NCBI GenBank assembly: GCA_021811205.1
Contig: JAJZPK010000110.1
Span: 1-8,233 of the forward strand
Direction: 5' to 3'
Source of the DNA: Pseudomonadota bacterium
Lineage (GTDB): Bacteria; Pseudomonadota; Gammaproteobacteria; Burkholderiales; JABEVD01
DNA length: 8,233 bases
Shown: piece by piece, positions 1-6,563 of the stretch
Layout of the letters: every line of letters starts with the position of its first letter
Position numbering within the stretch: position 1 is the first letter of the stretch
Translations under genes and position numbers: made by a program
The notes under the pieces: model-generated
The model's input: the letters and a program-made list of their open reading frames with translations, nothing else
Told to the model about the DNA's origin: nothing
The model's database searches: none

Positions 1-353
1 GTGCGGACGAAGCGACCCGTGACGTCGAATCCTGGCTCAAATGCTACTGGATGATGGACAAGATCGGCATGAGCTTCGAGGGGTCGATCAGCGGGGTGAC
101 GGGATTCGGCCTTTTCATCGCGCTGGACGACGTTTATGTCGAAGGGCTGGTGCATATTTCCGAACTTGGAAGCGATTATTTCCATTTCGACCAGGCACTG
201 CACCAGATCGTCGGCGAGCGGACGGGCAAGCGCTTCCGTCTGGGCGACCGCGCCAGGATCAAGGTCGTCAGGGTCGACCTCGAGACAAGCAAGATCGACT
301 TCGTCCTGGACGGCGAGCCTGATTCGCCCAGGAAACCGCGCAAGAAGAAATAA
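1..353 (+). CDS. rnr: Ribonuclease R, C-terminal part (5' truncated by window edge)
   Basis: This is the last 116 residues of RNase R, the processive 3'-5' exoribonuclease of the RNB family that degrades structured RNA, including rRNA and tmRNA-tagged messages. The reading frame is open from base 3 and begins ADEATRDVESWLKCYWM, which closely matches the end of the RNB catalytic domain of E. coli RNase R. It is followed by the C-terminal S1 RNA-binding domain (about residues 22-100 of the visible part; core GVTGFGLFIALDDVYVEGLV). The catalytic aspartates lie upstream and are not visible. The tail after the S1 domain is only about a dozen residues (ending PRKPRKKK), far shorter than the long lysine-rich tail of the E. 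coli enzyme. The TAA stop shares its last base with the ATG of rlmB (TAATG), so the two genes are probably translationally coupled. Family assignment is secure; the promoter is outside the window. Confidence 0.95.
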   Translation, partial: ADEATRDVESWLKCYWMMDKIGMSFEGSISGVTGFGLFIALDDVYVEGLVHISELGSDYFHFDQALHQIVGERTGKRFRLGDRARIKVVRVDLETSKIDFVLDGEPDSPRKPRKKK

Positions 354-1093
354 TGCTGCTTTTCGGCTTCCACGCAGTGTCTTCCAGGATCAGGCAACAT
401 CCCCAGAGCGTGCTTGAGGTTTATCTCGATTCGCAACGCAGGGATCCGCGAGCCAAACAGCTTGCATCGCTTCTGGAAGCGCATAAAATCAAATTGCATT
501 ATCTCGATTCCGCGCGTCTTGACGGCATGGCCGGCAATGCAAGGCATCAGGGTGTGGTCGCGAAGGTCGAGGATGCCCGCAAGTACCTTGCTCTGGAAGA
601 CCTGCTCGACACCTTGGACGACGATGCGCTGCTGCTTGTCCTGGACGGCGTGCAGGACCCTCACAATCTGGGCGCATGTTTGCGGGTAGCGGATGCTTTC
701 GGGGTGCATGCCGTGATCGCGCCCAAGGACAGAGCTGTCGGGCTGAACGCGACTGCAGCCAAGGTTGCGAGCGGTGCGGCGGAGACGGTGCCTTTCATCA
801 CCGTGACGAATCTGGCACGAGCCTTGAGGCAGATGAAGGATGCCGGAATAACGATTGTAGGCACGGCTGAGGACGGAGAGGATGACCTTTTCGATACGAA
901 ACTCGCAGGGCGAATCGCCTGGGTGCTCGGTGCGGAAGGCTCGGGGATGAGGCGGCTCACACGAGAGAATTGCGACAGGCTTGTCAGGATACCCATGGAA
1001 GGCATGGTGGAAAGCCTCAATCTTTCCGTGACAAGCGGCATTGTGATGTTCGAAACACGCCGTCAGAGGCGAATAACGAAGGAAAAGGCATGA
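353..1093 (+). CDS. rlmB: 23S rRNA (guanosine-2'-O)-methyltransferase RlmB
   Basis: The 246-residue protein is a SpoU/TrmH-family (SPOUT fold, trefoil knot) methyltransferase. RlmB uses S-adenosylmethionine to 2'-O-methylate G2251 in the peptidyl-transferase P loop of 23S rRNA. The N-terminal substrate-binding domain starts LLFGFHAVSS. The three SpoU motifs are all present: motif 1 around residues 101-121 (DPHNLGACLRVADAFG, with the conserved Asn and Arg), motif 2 at about 191-200 (VLGAEGSGMR) and motif 3 at about 215-230 (ESLNLSVTSGI). Length agrees with E. coli RlmB (243 aa). The start ATG overlaps the rnr stop by one base and has only a weak purine-rich stretch upstream, which suggests re-initiation from rnr. 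Its TGA overlaps the next ATG (ATGA). The rnr-rlmB pairing is widespread in proteobacteria and supports RlmB over other TrmH paralogues. Confidence 0.95.
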   Translation: MLLFGFHAVSSRIRQHPQSVLEVYLDSQRRDPRAKQLASLLEAHKIKLHYLDSARLDGMAGNARHQGVVAKVEDARKYLALEDLLDTLDDDALLLVLDGVQDPHNLGACLRVADAFGVHAVIAPKDRAVGLNATAAKVASGAAETVPFITVTNLARALRQMKDAGITIVGTAEDGEDDLFDTKLAGRIAWVLGAEGSGMRRLTRENCDRLVRIPMEGMVESLNLSVTSGIVMFETRRQRRITKEKA

Positions 1094-1434
1094 TCACCAC
1101 TGAACACAACGAAAGGCGGCTTTGCGCAACCATATTCGGAGAATTCACGCTCTCCGACTTCAAGGAATTCGAAGATGCGGTCAATTACAGGCTGGAATTC
1201 AAGGGGCAGGTGAATCTCCTGCTCGACCTCAGGGAGATGATCAAGTATACCGTTGACATGGTCTGGGAGGAAATCAAGTTCGGAAAAAACCATCCCTACG
1301 CCTTCAAGAAGATCGCCGTCCTTACAGACAGCAGCTGGATAGGGTCGCTCGCCTGGATTTCCAGCATGTTCAGCGATGCGGAAGTCAAAGTCTTCCATGA
1401 CATGCACAAGGCGGAGGAGTGGCTGGCGAATTGA
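1090..1434 (+). CDS. SpoIIAA-like / STAS-SEC14-type domain protein of unknown role
   Basis: A 114-residue soluble protein with the look of the SpoIIAA-like (STAS/SEC14-type) family: an N-terminal strand region, a conserved GEFTLSDFKEFEDAV segment (residues 17-31), a central LLLDLREM strand-turn (about 44-51), and a C-terminal FKKIAVLTDSSWIG segment (about 73-86) followed by a WLAN end. No transmembrane segment or signal peptide is visible. The family name reflects similarity in fold to anti-sigma-factor antagonists, but these stand-alone proteobacterial members have no established function, and no anti-sigma kinase or sigma factor is nearby. I chose the ATG at 1090, although the frame is open further upstream, because it makes an ATGA overlap with rlmB and has AAGGA at 1079-1083, 6 nt upstream. 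The gene is coupled at both ends (rlmB before, the ATP-grasp-like gene after). I am confident of the gene and fairly confident of the family, with no claim on function. Confidence 0.85.
   Translation: MITTEHNERRLCATIFGEFTLSDFKEFEDAVNYRLEFKGQVNLLLDLREMIKYTVDMVWEEIKFGKNHPYAFKKIAVLTDSSWIGSLAWISSMFSDAEVKVFHDMHKAEEWLAN
1413..1418 (+). promoter_or_regulatory. Shine-Dalgarno GGAGGA inside the STAS-like gene
   Basis: A near-perfect anti-16S match lies in the last codons of the STAS-like gene. It directly abuts the GTG at 1419, too close to serve it, and is 12 nt from the TTG at 1431, which is slightly long. It therefore leaves the true start of the ATP-grasp-like gene open between these two codons. 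A weaker AAGG at 1408-1411 would suit GTG 1419. Confidence 0.5.
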
Positions 1435-2564
1435 TTCCCGATTTTTCGAGGATCAGGCGCGAATGCGAGTCGGAAGGGGCCGCCTTCCCCGAGGCCATGT
1501 TTTCTCCCTACAGTGTCCAGGTTTCGAAGGACCATGCCGAAAAGATGGCCGAAATCGTCCGCTCTATCGAGCGCGTTTCAATCCTCGATGCCTATCGGGA
1601 CAGGGTGCTTCGATGGGCGCCTGACATTGCGAGATTCGACCCGGGGACGAAGGGCGTTTTTTTCGGATACGATTTCCATATCGGCGAGACCGGTCCAAAG
1701 CTGATCGAGATCAACACCAATGCGGGCGGCGGCTATCTCAATGTGATGCTTCTGCGCGCATGGGGCATGAATACGCGCCTCGAGGACGTTTTCTTCGACA
1801 TGTTCATGAACGAATGGCGAATGAGGCGTGGAGACAAACCCCTCGAGCGGATCGCCATCGTCGACGAGGAATGCGCTTCCCAGTTCCTGTACCCGGAATT
1901 CTGCCTGTTCAAGAAGCTGTTCGAACGGCACGGCATTGCTGCGTCCATCGTCGACGCATCCGATCTCGAACTCAGAAACGGCAAGCTTCACTTCGAAAAC
2001 AAGAGAATCGACCTCGTCTACAACAGGCTGACCGACTTTTCGTTCGAGCTCAATGATGCCTTGAGGCAAGCCTATCTCGAGGATGCTGCCGTGATCACGC
2101 CCCATCCCAGGGCGCATGCGCTTTTCGCGGACAAGCGCAATCTTTCCGTCCTGTCGAGCCGCGATGCCCTGGAATCGATGGGCGTCGATGAGGACACTGT
2201 CAAGCTGTTGACCCGAGGCATAGCGTGGACCGGAATCGTGAGGGAAGCGGATCCGGATGCGCTCTGGTCGGAAAGAAGAAGACTGTTCTTCAAGCCATGG
2301 GCAGGATATGGAGCGAAGGCCGTGTATCGGGGGGAGAAACTGACGAGAAGGGTCTGGGAAGAGATACTGGAGGGACAGTACGTCTATCAGGAGTATGTGC
2401 CTGCCATGGAATTCGAAATCGAAGGCAGGATCCTGAAATACGATTACAGGAATTTCGCCTACGAAGGAGAGGTCCAGCTCCTTTCGTCAAGGCTCTATCA
2501 GGGACAGGCGACCAATTTCAGGACGACAGGGGGGGGCTTCGCCCCCGTATTCACTGCCCCTTGA
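1419..2564 (+). CDS. Conserved ATP-grasp-like protein (glutathionylspermidine synthase-like architecture), function unknown
   Basis: A 381-residue soluble protein whose motifs are arranged like a pre-ATP-grasp plus ATP-grasp ligase. In order: [22 protein letters not shown] (residues 83-104), resembling the 'DF...DG.kLLEyNaDtP' region of glutathionylspermidine synthase-type enzymes; [10 protein letters not shown] (198-207); [17 protein letters not shown] (229-245); a glycine-rich nucleotide loop [16 protein letters not shown] (290-305); a hinge-like YQEYVP (323-328); and [20 protein letters not shown] (339-358), a likely metal/ATP-site strand. I infer a carboxylate-amine or peptide-type ligase, but no substrate can be read from sequence. 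It is the last gene of the rnr-rlmB-STAS operon. GTG 1419 overlaps the preceding gene by 16 bp; TTG 1431, forming a TTGA overlap, is an equally plausible start. The end contains a G8 tract (2529-2536) and overlaps convergent hldD by 14 bp. The frame across the G8 gives a coherent [10 protein letters not shown] ending. Confidence 0.85.
   Translation: MAGELIPDFSRIRRECESEGAAFPEAMFSPYSVQVSKDHAEKMAEIVRSIERVSILDAYRDRVLRWAPDIARFDPGTKGVFFGYDFHIGETGPKLIEINTNAGGGYLNVMLLRAWGMNTRLEDVFFDMFMNEWRMRRGDKPLERIAIVDEECASQFLYPEFCLFKKLFERHGIAASIVDASDLELRNGKLHFENKRIDLVYNRLTDFSFELNDALRQAYLEDAAVITPHPRAHALFADKRNLSVLSSRDALESMGVDEDTVKLLTRGIAWTGIVREADPDALWSERRRLFFKPWAGYGAKAVYRGEKLTRRVWEEILEGQYVYQEYVPAMEFEIEGRILKYDYRNFAYEGEVQLLSSRLYQGQATNFRTTGGGFAPVFTAP
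2532..2546. terminator. GC-rich hairpin at the convergent gene junction, possible weak terminator
   Basis: A perfect 6-bp GGGGGC/GCCCCC stem closes a TTC loop. It lies inside the final codons of the ATP-grasp-like gene and begins 5 nt beyond the hldD stop on the minus strand. Its position suits termination of the hldD transcript. Neither side is followed by a run of T, so it is not a canonical intrinsic terminator; it may act as a pause or 3'-end stabiliser, or have no role. Confidence 0.35.
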
Positions 2565-3540
2565 AGAGATGCTCCACGTATCTGGATACGCCCTGTTCGA
2601 CCGTCAGGAAAGGCGTGTCGTATCCGGCTTGTCTCAATGCGCCGATATCCGCCTCCGTATAGCTCTGGTACTGCTTTTTCAGTCCCTCGGGGAAGGGAAT
2701 GTACTGGATCACGTTCCTTTCCTTCATTTCGGCAAGGGTCATCGGTTCCTTTCCATCATGCGCAAGGCATGAATTGACGGCCGCAACGGCCACAGAATTG
2801 AAAGGCTCGGACGCGCCCGTCCCGACATTGTAGATGCCCGAAATTTCCGGATGCTCCAGGAAAAACAGATTGACCCGGGTCACGTCTTCGACCGAAACGA
2901 AATCCCGCTGCTGCTCGCCGGGGCCGTAGCCCCCGGAACCTTCGAAAAGCCTGACGAAGCCGTTTTCCCTGTACTGGTTGAAGAAATGGAAGGCGACGGA
3001 CGCCATCCTGCCCTTGTGCGTTTCCCTTTGGCCGTACACGTTGAAATAGCGGAATCCGGCGATCTGTGCGGTCTGATTCGCCATCCTTTTTCTCACGATC
3101 TGGTCGAACAGGAATTTCGAATAGCCGTAGACATTGAGCGGGGATTCGAATTCCCTGGACTCCTTGAATACGGTGCCCGATCCGTAGACTGAAGCGGACG
3201 AGGCATAGATGAAAGGCACGGCATTGTGCTGGCAATGGTCGAGCAACGCGAGCGAATAGCGGTAGTTGTTTTCCATCATGTAGCGGCCATCGGATTCCAT
3301 CGTGTCAGAACACGCGCCCTGATGCAGGACGGCCGCTATTTTTCCCAGACTTGGGAGCTTTTCAAGGAATTCGGATTTGTCGAAATAATCCGCGATTTCA
3401 CAGTCCGTCAGGTTCCTGAATTTTTGAGCATGCTTCAGGTTGTCGACGGCGATGATATTCGTGATGCCGCGCTCGTTCAGGCCCTTCACGATGTTCGATC
3501 CTATAAAACCTGCCGCCCCGGTTACAATGTAAACCATCAT
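2551..3540 (-). CDS. hldD: ADP-L-glycero-D-manno-heptose 6-epimerase HldD
   Basis: A 329-residue short-chain dehydrogenase/extended-SDR epimerase that inverts C6 of ADP-D-glycero-D-manno-heptose, giving the activated heptose used for the LPS inner core in the cytoplasm. Visible features: the Rossmann nucleotide loop TGAAGFIGS (residues 7-15); ASSASVYG (113-120); Tyr138 in VYGYSKF (137-143); [16 protein letters not shown] (162-177), whose Lys176 corresponds to the second catalytic base of E. coli HldD; and [13 protein letters not shown] (208-220). The C-terminal [18 protein letters not shown] block matches HldD specifically rather than generic sugar epimerases. The length is slightly above the E. 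coli enzyme (310), mainly because of the [11 protein letters not shown] stretch. The gene starts with tandem ATGs; the first makes an ATGA overlap with hldE. It is the last gene of the lapA-lapB-pyrF-hldE-hldD run. Confidence 0.96.
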   Translation of the reverse strand: MMVYIVTGAAGFIGSNIVKGLNERGITNIIAVDNLKHAQKFRNLTDCEIADYFDKSEFLEKLPSLGKIAAVLHQGACSDTMESDGRYMMENNYRYSLALLDHCQHNAVPFIYASSASVYGSGTVFKESREFESPLNVYGYSKFLFDQIVRKRMANQTAQIAGFRYFNVYGQRETHKGRMASVAFHFFNQYRENGFVRLFEGSGGYGPGEQQRDFVSVEDVTRVNLFFLEHPEISGIYNVGTGASEPFNSVAVAAVNSCLAHDGKEPMTLAEMKERNVIQYIPFPEGLKKQYQSYTEADIGALRQAGYDTPFLTVEQGVSRYVEHLFKGQ

Positions 3541-4469
3541 TCCTCCAGATTTTCCAGTTCTTGTCTTGTCGCAACCGCAGTGCCGAGCTTGCCCACGACA
3601 ATGCCTGCGGCCATGTTCGCCACGTGCATTGCATCCGCGAACGAGGCGCCCGATGCGGCCATGGCCGCGAAAGCCGCGATCACCGTGTCTCCCGCGCCGC
3701 TGACGTCGAATACTTCCCTTGCCTTCACGCCTTCGTGGAGTGCGCCTTCTTCGCGGTAGAGGCTCATGCCTTCTTCGCTCCTTGTCACAAGCAGCGCATC
3801 GAGTTCGAGTTGTCGTCTCAAATTCTGGGCCTTTTCCTCGAGTTCGGCTTCGCTCTTCCAGCTGCCCGCAACCTCCCTGAATTCGCTCCTGTTCGGAGTG
3901 ATCATGGTTGCCCCGCGGTATTTTGCATAATCGTCGCCCTTTGGATCGACGAAAATCGGCTTTTTTTCAGCTCTCGCTATCGCGATCATCTTCTCGATGT
4001 GATGCAGCCCGCCCTTGCCGTAGTCCGAAAGGATGACGGCGTCCGTGTTCTTTACTTCCCTGGAAAAATCCGCGAGGACGGATTCCAGTATCTCGAAGCT
4101 GGGCTGCGTTTCGAAATCGATCCTGAGAAGCTGCTGGTGTCTGGCCACTGCGCGCAGCTTGATCGTCGTCGAAATGGCCGAGTCGCGATGCAGGACGGAT
4201 TTCACCCCCTCGCTCTTCAGCAGGGATTCCAGCGCGCTGCCGGGCTCGTCCATGCCCACGACCGAAAGGAGCGTGGCCTTCGCGCCGAGTGAGGCCACAT
4301 TGCGCGCGACATTCGCAGCCCCCCCTGCGCGATCCTCGACACGGCCTACCTTGATGACCGGGACAGGCGCTTCGGGTGAAATCCGGTCGACATCCCCGAA
4401 CCAGTAGCGATCGAGCATGATGTCTCCGACGATCAGCACTTTCGCATCTGAAAATGAAGGAAGATTCAT
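3537..4469 (-). CDS. hldE: D-glycero-beta-D-manno-heptose-7-phosphate kinase (HldE kinase domain, HldA/RfaE1 type)
   Basis: A 310-residue PfkB/ribokinase-family sugar kinase that phosphorylates heptose-7-phosphate at C1 to heptose-1,7-bisphosphate on the way to ADP-heptose. It shows the family signatures: [24 protein letters not shown] at the start (residues 15-38), a sugar-binding [15 protein letters not shown] (49-63), DYGKGGL (149-155), [13 protein letters not shown] (175-187) and the anion-hole/catalytic DVSGAGDT (255-262, base Asp261). It ends at [12 protein letters not shown], exactly where the kinase domain ends in the 477-residue bifunctional E. coli HldE. The adenylyltransferase domain is therefore absent and must be encoded elsewhere, as is usual where RfaE is split. 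GAGGAG lies 5 nt upstream of the ATG. The start overlaps the pyrF stop and the stop overlaps the hldD start, each as ATGA. Internal oddity: an A AAA AAG heptamer at 3966-3960. Confidence 0.95.
   Translation of the reverse strand: MNLPSFSDAKVLIVGDIMLDRYWFGDVDRISPEAPVPVIKVGRVEDRAGGAANVARNVASLGAKATLLSVVGMDEPGSALESLLKSEGVKSVLHRDSAISTTIKLRAVARHQQLLRIDFETQPSFEILESVLADFSREVKNTDAVILSDYGKGGLHHIEKMIAIARAEKKPIFVDPKGDDYAKYRGATMITPNRSEFREVAGSWKSEAELEEKAQNLRRQLELDALLVTRSEEGMSLYREEGALHEGVKAREVFDVSGAGDTVIAAFAAMAASGASFADAMHVANMAAGIVVGKLGTAVATRQELENLEE
3541..3546 (-). promoter_or_regulatory. Shine-Dalgarno GGAGGA before the hldD tandem ATGs
   Basis: GGAGGA directly abuts the first ATG (3540-3538) and is 3 nt from the second (3537-3535). 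Spacing favours the second ATG, giving [13 protein letters not shown], which also matches the short N-terminus usual in this family. The real hldD start may thus be 3537, one codon inside the called start. Confidence 0.6.
3931..3966 (-). other. Candidate -1 frameshift element in hldE (A AAA AAG plus stem-loop)
   Basis: Within codons 168-170 (GAA AAA AAG) the phase gives the dnaX-type slippery heptamer A AAA AAG at 3966-3960. After a 7-nt spacer comes a 6-bp stem, TCGTCG (3952-3947) with CGACGA (3936-3931), and a 10-nt loop. The -1 frame then has no stop from 3960 through to the hldD start and is the hldD frame. No strong upstream Shine-Dalgarno is seen. The stem is small and the product would lose the kinase active site, so the function is speculative. 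Confidence 0.25.
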
Positions 4470-5149
4470 TTCAGCTCCTCGAGTATGGCTTCCATTGCCC
4501 GGTTCGGGTCCATCGCTTCCCTGACGGGTCTTCCGATGACGAGATAATCCGATCCGGCGCGGATTGCATCCTTCGGCGTCATGATCCTTTTCTGGTCGTC
4601 GTCAGGTGAACCCTTGGGTCTGATCCCGGGAGTGACGAGGCAGAAATCCTGGCCGAATTTTTCCCTGAGCATGGCCGCTTCCATCGCAGAGCAAACCACC
4701 CCGTCGAGTCCCGCTGTCTTCGCGAGCGAGGCAAGGCGGGCGACTATTTCCGCGGGTTCTCCATGGAGACCGATTTCGCGAATGTCTTCGCTTCCCATGC
4801 TGGTCAGCAGGGTGACGGCGATGAGCTTGGTTTCCGTGCCTGCCAAAGCCTCCCTTGCAGCCATCATCATTCTGGATCCGCCCAGGGCATGCACATTGAC
4901 CATCCAGACGCCGAGTTTCGCGGCGGCTTTGCAAGCGGATGCGACCGTGTTGGGAATGTCGTGGAATTTCAGGTCCAGGAAAATCTCGAAATCCTTTTTC
5001 ATCAGAGTTTCGACGAGCGCAGGGCCCGTGCTCGTGAAAAGCTCCTTGCCGATCTTCAGCCTGCAAAGCGATGGATCGAGCTTTTCCGAGAACTGGATGG
5101 CCTGTCCGGCTTCATGAAAATCCAGGGCGATGATGAGGGGTGAATGCAT
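4466..5149 (-). CDS. pyrF: Orotidine-5'-phosphate decarboxylase, PyrF
   Basis: A 227-residue TIM-barrel enzyme that decarboxylates OMP to UMP, the last step of de novo pyrimidine synthesis. The signature is clear: substrate-contacting ALDF near the start (residues 8-11), LKIGKELF (31-38), the catalytic [11 protein letters not shown] (59-69) with the Asp59-Lys61-Asp64 charge network, TPGIRP (173-178) and VIGRPVR (204-210) for phosphate binding. It is the shorter class typified by E. coli PyrF, not the longer (about 270 aa) 'type 2' form found in many Burkholderia relatives. The ATG directly follows the lapB TAA with no gap, and a GGAAG lies about 8-9 nt upstream within the lapB end. Its TGA overlaps the hldE ATG. 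It is the only non-envelope gene in this part of the operon; no pyrimidine attenuator is visible before it. Confidence 0.96.
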   Translation of the reverse strand: MHSPLIIALDFHEAGQAIQFSEKLDPSLCRLKIGKELFTSTGPALVETLMKKDFEIFLDLKFHDIPNTVASACKAAAKLGVWMVNVHALGGSRMMMAAREALAGTETKLIAVTLLTSMGSEDIREIGLHGEPAEIVARLASLAKTAGLDGVVCSAMEAAMLREKFGQDFCLVTPGIRPKGSPDDDQKRIMTPKDAIRAGSDYLVIGRPVREAMDPNRAMEAILEELK

Positions 5150-6313
5150 TTATTTTTCTTCCGATTGTTTGGGCGGGAATGTTTCCCATCCGCCGCATGC
5201 AGGGCAGTGCCAATAGAATTGCTTCGCGTTGAATCCGCAGGATTCGCAGCGGTACTGTGCGAGGTATTGTGCATGCTGGTGCACGAGGTTCTTGATGAGC
5301 TCCAGATCCTTCCTGCGCTCGATGGGCGCCTCCATCAGCTGAGCTTCAAGAAGCCTGTCGAGGCCCATGAGGCTGGGATGAAGCCTGAGTTCGTCCCTGA
5401 CGAGATGGTAGGCGGATTCCATGCCATGAGACTTGAGTTCCGCGTCGAAAACGACGTTCAACAGTTCGACTGAAGGGTAGCTCGAGAGATAGCCCTTCAG
5501 CAGGCGCAACCCTTCCTCGAACCGTTCCATCCTGTCGAATGCATCCAGCATCTTGCGCGATACCAGGCAAAGATGGTCGGGACTTTGCGATTCGATGCGC
5601 TTCCATGCCGATATGGCTTCTTCGAAGCGCCCTTGCCCCGCTTCCAGGTCGCCGAGCAGCACGTTGGAGCGAACGCAGCGCCTGTGCACGGACAAGGCAT
5701 CATCTAGATGCTGTCGCGCGTCGCCCACCTTGGAATTCATCATTTCCTGGCTGGCGAGTTCGCAATAGAAATTGGCGATTTCCTTTTGCAAGGATTGCCC
5801 GGAAAGCTTCGCCAGACGTTCTGCGGTTGCAACCGCTTTCAGCCAGTCTTTTTCCTGCTCGAAAATTTCCAGCAGGAATTTCAGGGACGATTCGGCGTAC
5901 ATCGTGCCTTCGAGCTTGGAGAACGATTCTTCGGCCCGATCCAGCAGTCCCGCCTTGAGATAATCCTGTGCGATTTCGAAAAGGGTATAGAGCTTCTGTT
6001 CCTCGTCGAGGTCGTCCCGCTCGAGCAGGGACTGGTGCATCTTGATCGCCCTCATGATCTCGCCACGCCGCCTGAACAGGTTGCCGAGCGCGAAATGCAG
6101 CTCTATGGTCTGGGGTTCGACCTTGATTACGTCGACGAATGCCTCGATTGCCTTGTCCGGCTGTTCGTTCATGAGGAAGTTGAGCCCCTTGAAATAGGAC
6201 TGGGGAAGGGCGCGCGATTCCGAGAGCAGATGCTTGAGGTCTATTCTTGCGGCTATCCATCCCAGGCCGAAGAAAAAGGGGAGGGCGAGAAACCACCAAT
6301 ACTGGAATTCCAT
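5150..6313 (-). CDS. lapB: Lipopolysaccharide assembly protein B (YciM)
   Basis: A 387-residue inner-membrane-anchored TPR protein. In E. coli, LapB works with FtsH to drive turnover of LpxC and so sets lipid A synthesis, and it links lipid A synthesis to LPS export. Here residues about 4-22 form one hydrophobic N-terminal anchor (WWFLALPFFFGLGWIAA), followed by a long helical TPR region (about 36-330; e.g. AIEAFVDVIKVEPQTIELHFALGNLF) and a C-terminal rubredoxin-type zinc ribbon with Cys356-x2-Cys359 and Cys370-x2-Cys373. All four metal ligands are present. The length matches E. coli LapB (389). The ATG lies one base after the lapA TGA and has no good Shine-Dalgarno, so translation probably depends on coupling to lapA. 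The lapA-lapB-heptose gene context agrees with the LPS role. Confidence 0.95.
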   Translation of the reverse strand: MEFQYWWFLALPFFFGLGWIAARIDLKHLLSESRALPQSYFKGLNFLMNEQPDKAIEAFVDVIKVEPQTIELHFALGNLFRRRGEIMRAIKMHQSLLERDDLDEEQKLYTLFEIAQDYLKAGLLDRAEESFSKLEGTMYAESSLKFLLEIFEQEKDWLKAVATAERLAKLSGQSLQKEIANFYCELASQEMMNSKVGDARQHLDDALSVHRRCVRSNVLLGDLEAGQGRFEEAISAWKRIESQSPDHLCLVSRKMLDAFDRMERFEEGLRLLKGYLSSYPSVELLNVVFDAELKSHGMESAYHLVRDELRLHPSLMGLDRLLEAQLMEAPIERRKDLELIKNLVHQHAQYLAQYRCESCGFNAKQFYWHCPACGGWETFPPKQSEEK

Positions 6314-6314
6314 T

Positions 6315-6557
6315 TCAGACTTTTTCTTTGCTTTTCAGCTGGGCGATTTCCCTTCTCTGCCGGAATATCGTGGTGAATCCGGCCATCAGGCCGACGCCGA
6401 CGCCGATCGCAAAAAATATGAGCAGGAGCAGCGCGAGCGGGGCATGCCATTCGTATCCGAGATAATAATGCAATACGGTAGGCTCATCGTTCTTCAGAGC
6501 GAAGCCGAAAAGAAGAAGGAACAGCGATATTCTTAAAGTCCAGAGCAGATAACGCAT
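6315..6557 (-). CDS. lapA: Lipopolysaccharide assembly protein A (DUF1049 family)
   Basis: A small inner-membrane protein of the LapA/YciS family, partner of LapB in LPS assembly. The 80 residues hold two hydrophobic helices, about 4-21 (LLWTLRISLFLLLFGFAL) and 40-62, separated by a loop carrying the family-typical KNDEPTVLHYYLG, and a basic cytoplasmic tail (FRQRREIAQLKSKEKV). I place the start at ATG 6557 (MRYLLW) rather than the in-frame TTG two codons earlier at 6563, because an AGG at 6566-6564 lies 6 nt before the ATG and the family typically begins M(K/R)YLL. The 5' side is unusual: the U-tract of a strong terminator ends only about 11 nt before this start codon. The protein is slightly shorter than E. 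coli LapA (102 aa). Confidence 0.88.
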   Translation of the reverse strand: MRYLLWTLRISLFLLLFGFALKNDEPTVLHYYLGYEWHAPLALLLLIFFAIGVGVGLMAGFTTIFRQRREIAQLKSKEKV

Positions 6558-6563
6558 GGTCAA

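Noticed and set aside
176..709. Minus-strand open frame across the rnr/rlmB junction
   Set aside because: Antisense to two well-supported genes, with no protein motif.
970..1089. Upstream extension of the STAS-like gene in the same frame
   Set aside because: This segment overlaps the essential C-terminal motif of RlmB, and its translation does not resemble the family. The ATG at 1090 has a proper Shine-Dalgarno and an ATGA overlap.
1657..1663. T7 run in the ATP-grasp-like gene, terminator- or slippery-like
   Set aside because: No GC hairpin precedes it and it simply encodes GVFFG in frame.
3561..4292. Long plus-strand open frame (243 codons) opposite hldE
   Set aside because: It is antisense to a clear PfkB-family kinase, shows no recognisable motif, and has the His/Arg/Ala-rich composition typical of antisense frames in G+C-rich genes.
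4581..5117. Plus-strand open frame of 178 codons opposite pyrF
   Set aside because: Shadow of the pyrF gene; no family resemblance.
5708..6376. Plus-strand open frame of 222 codons opposite lapB
   Set aside because: It mirrors the LapB coding frame with no domain, no supporting start signal, and runs across the lapA/lapB boundary.
6558..6563. TTG 6563 as the lapA start
   Set aside because: The AGG ribosome binding site abuts it, and ATG 6557 gives the usual N-terminus.
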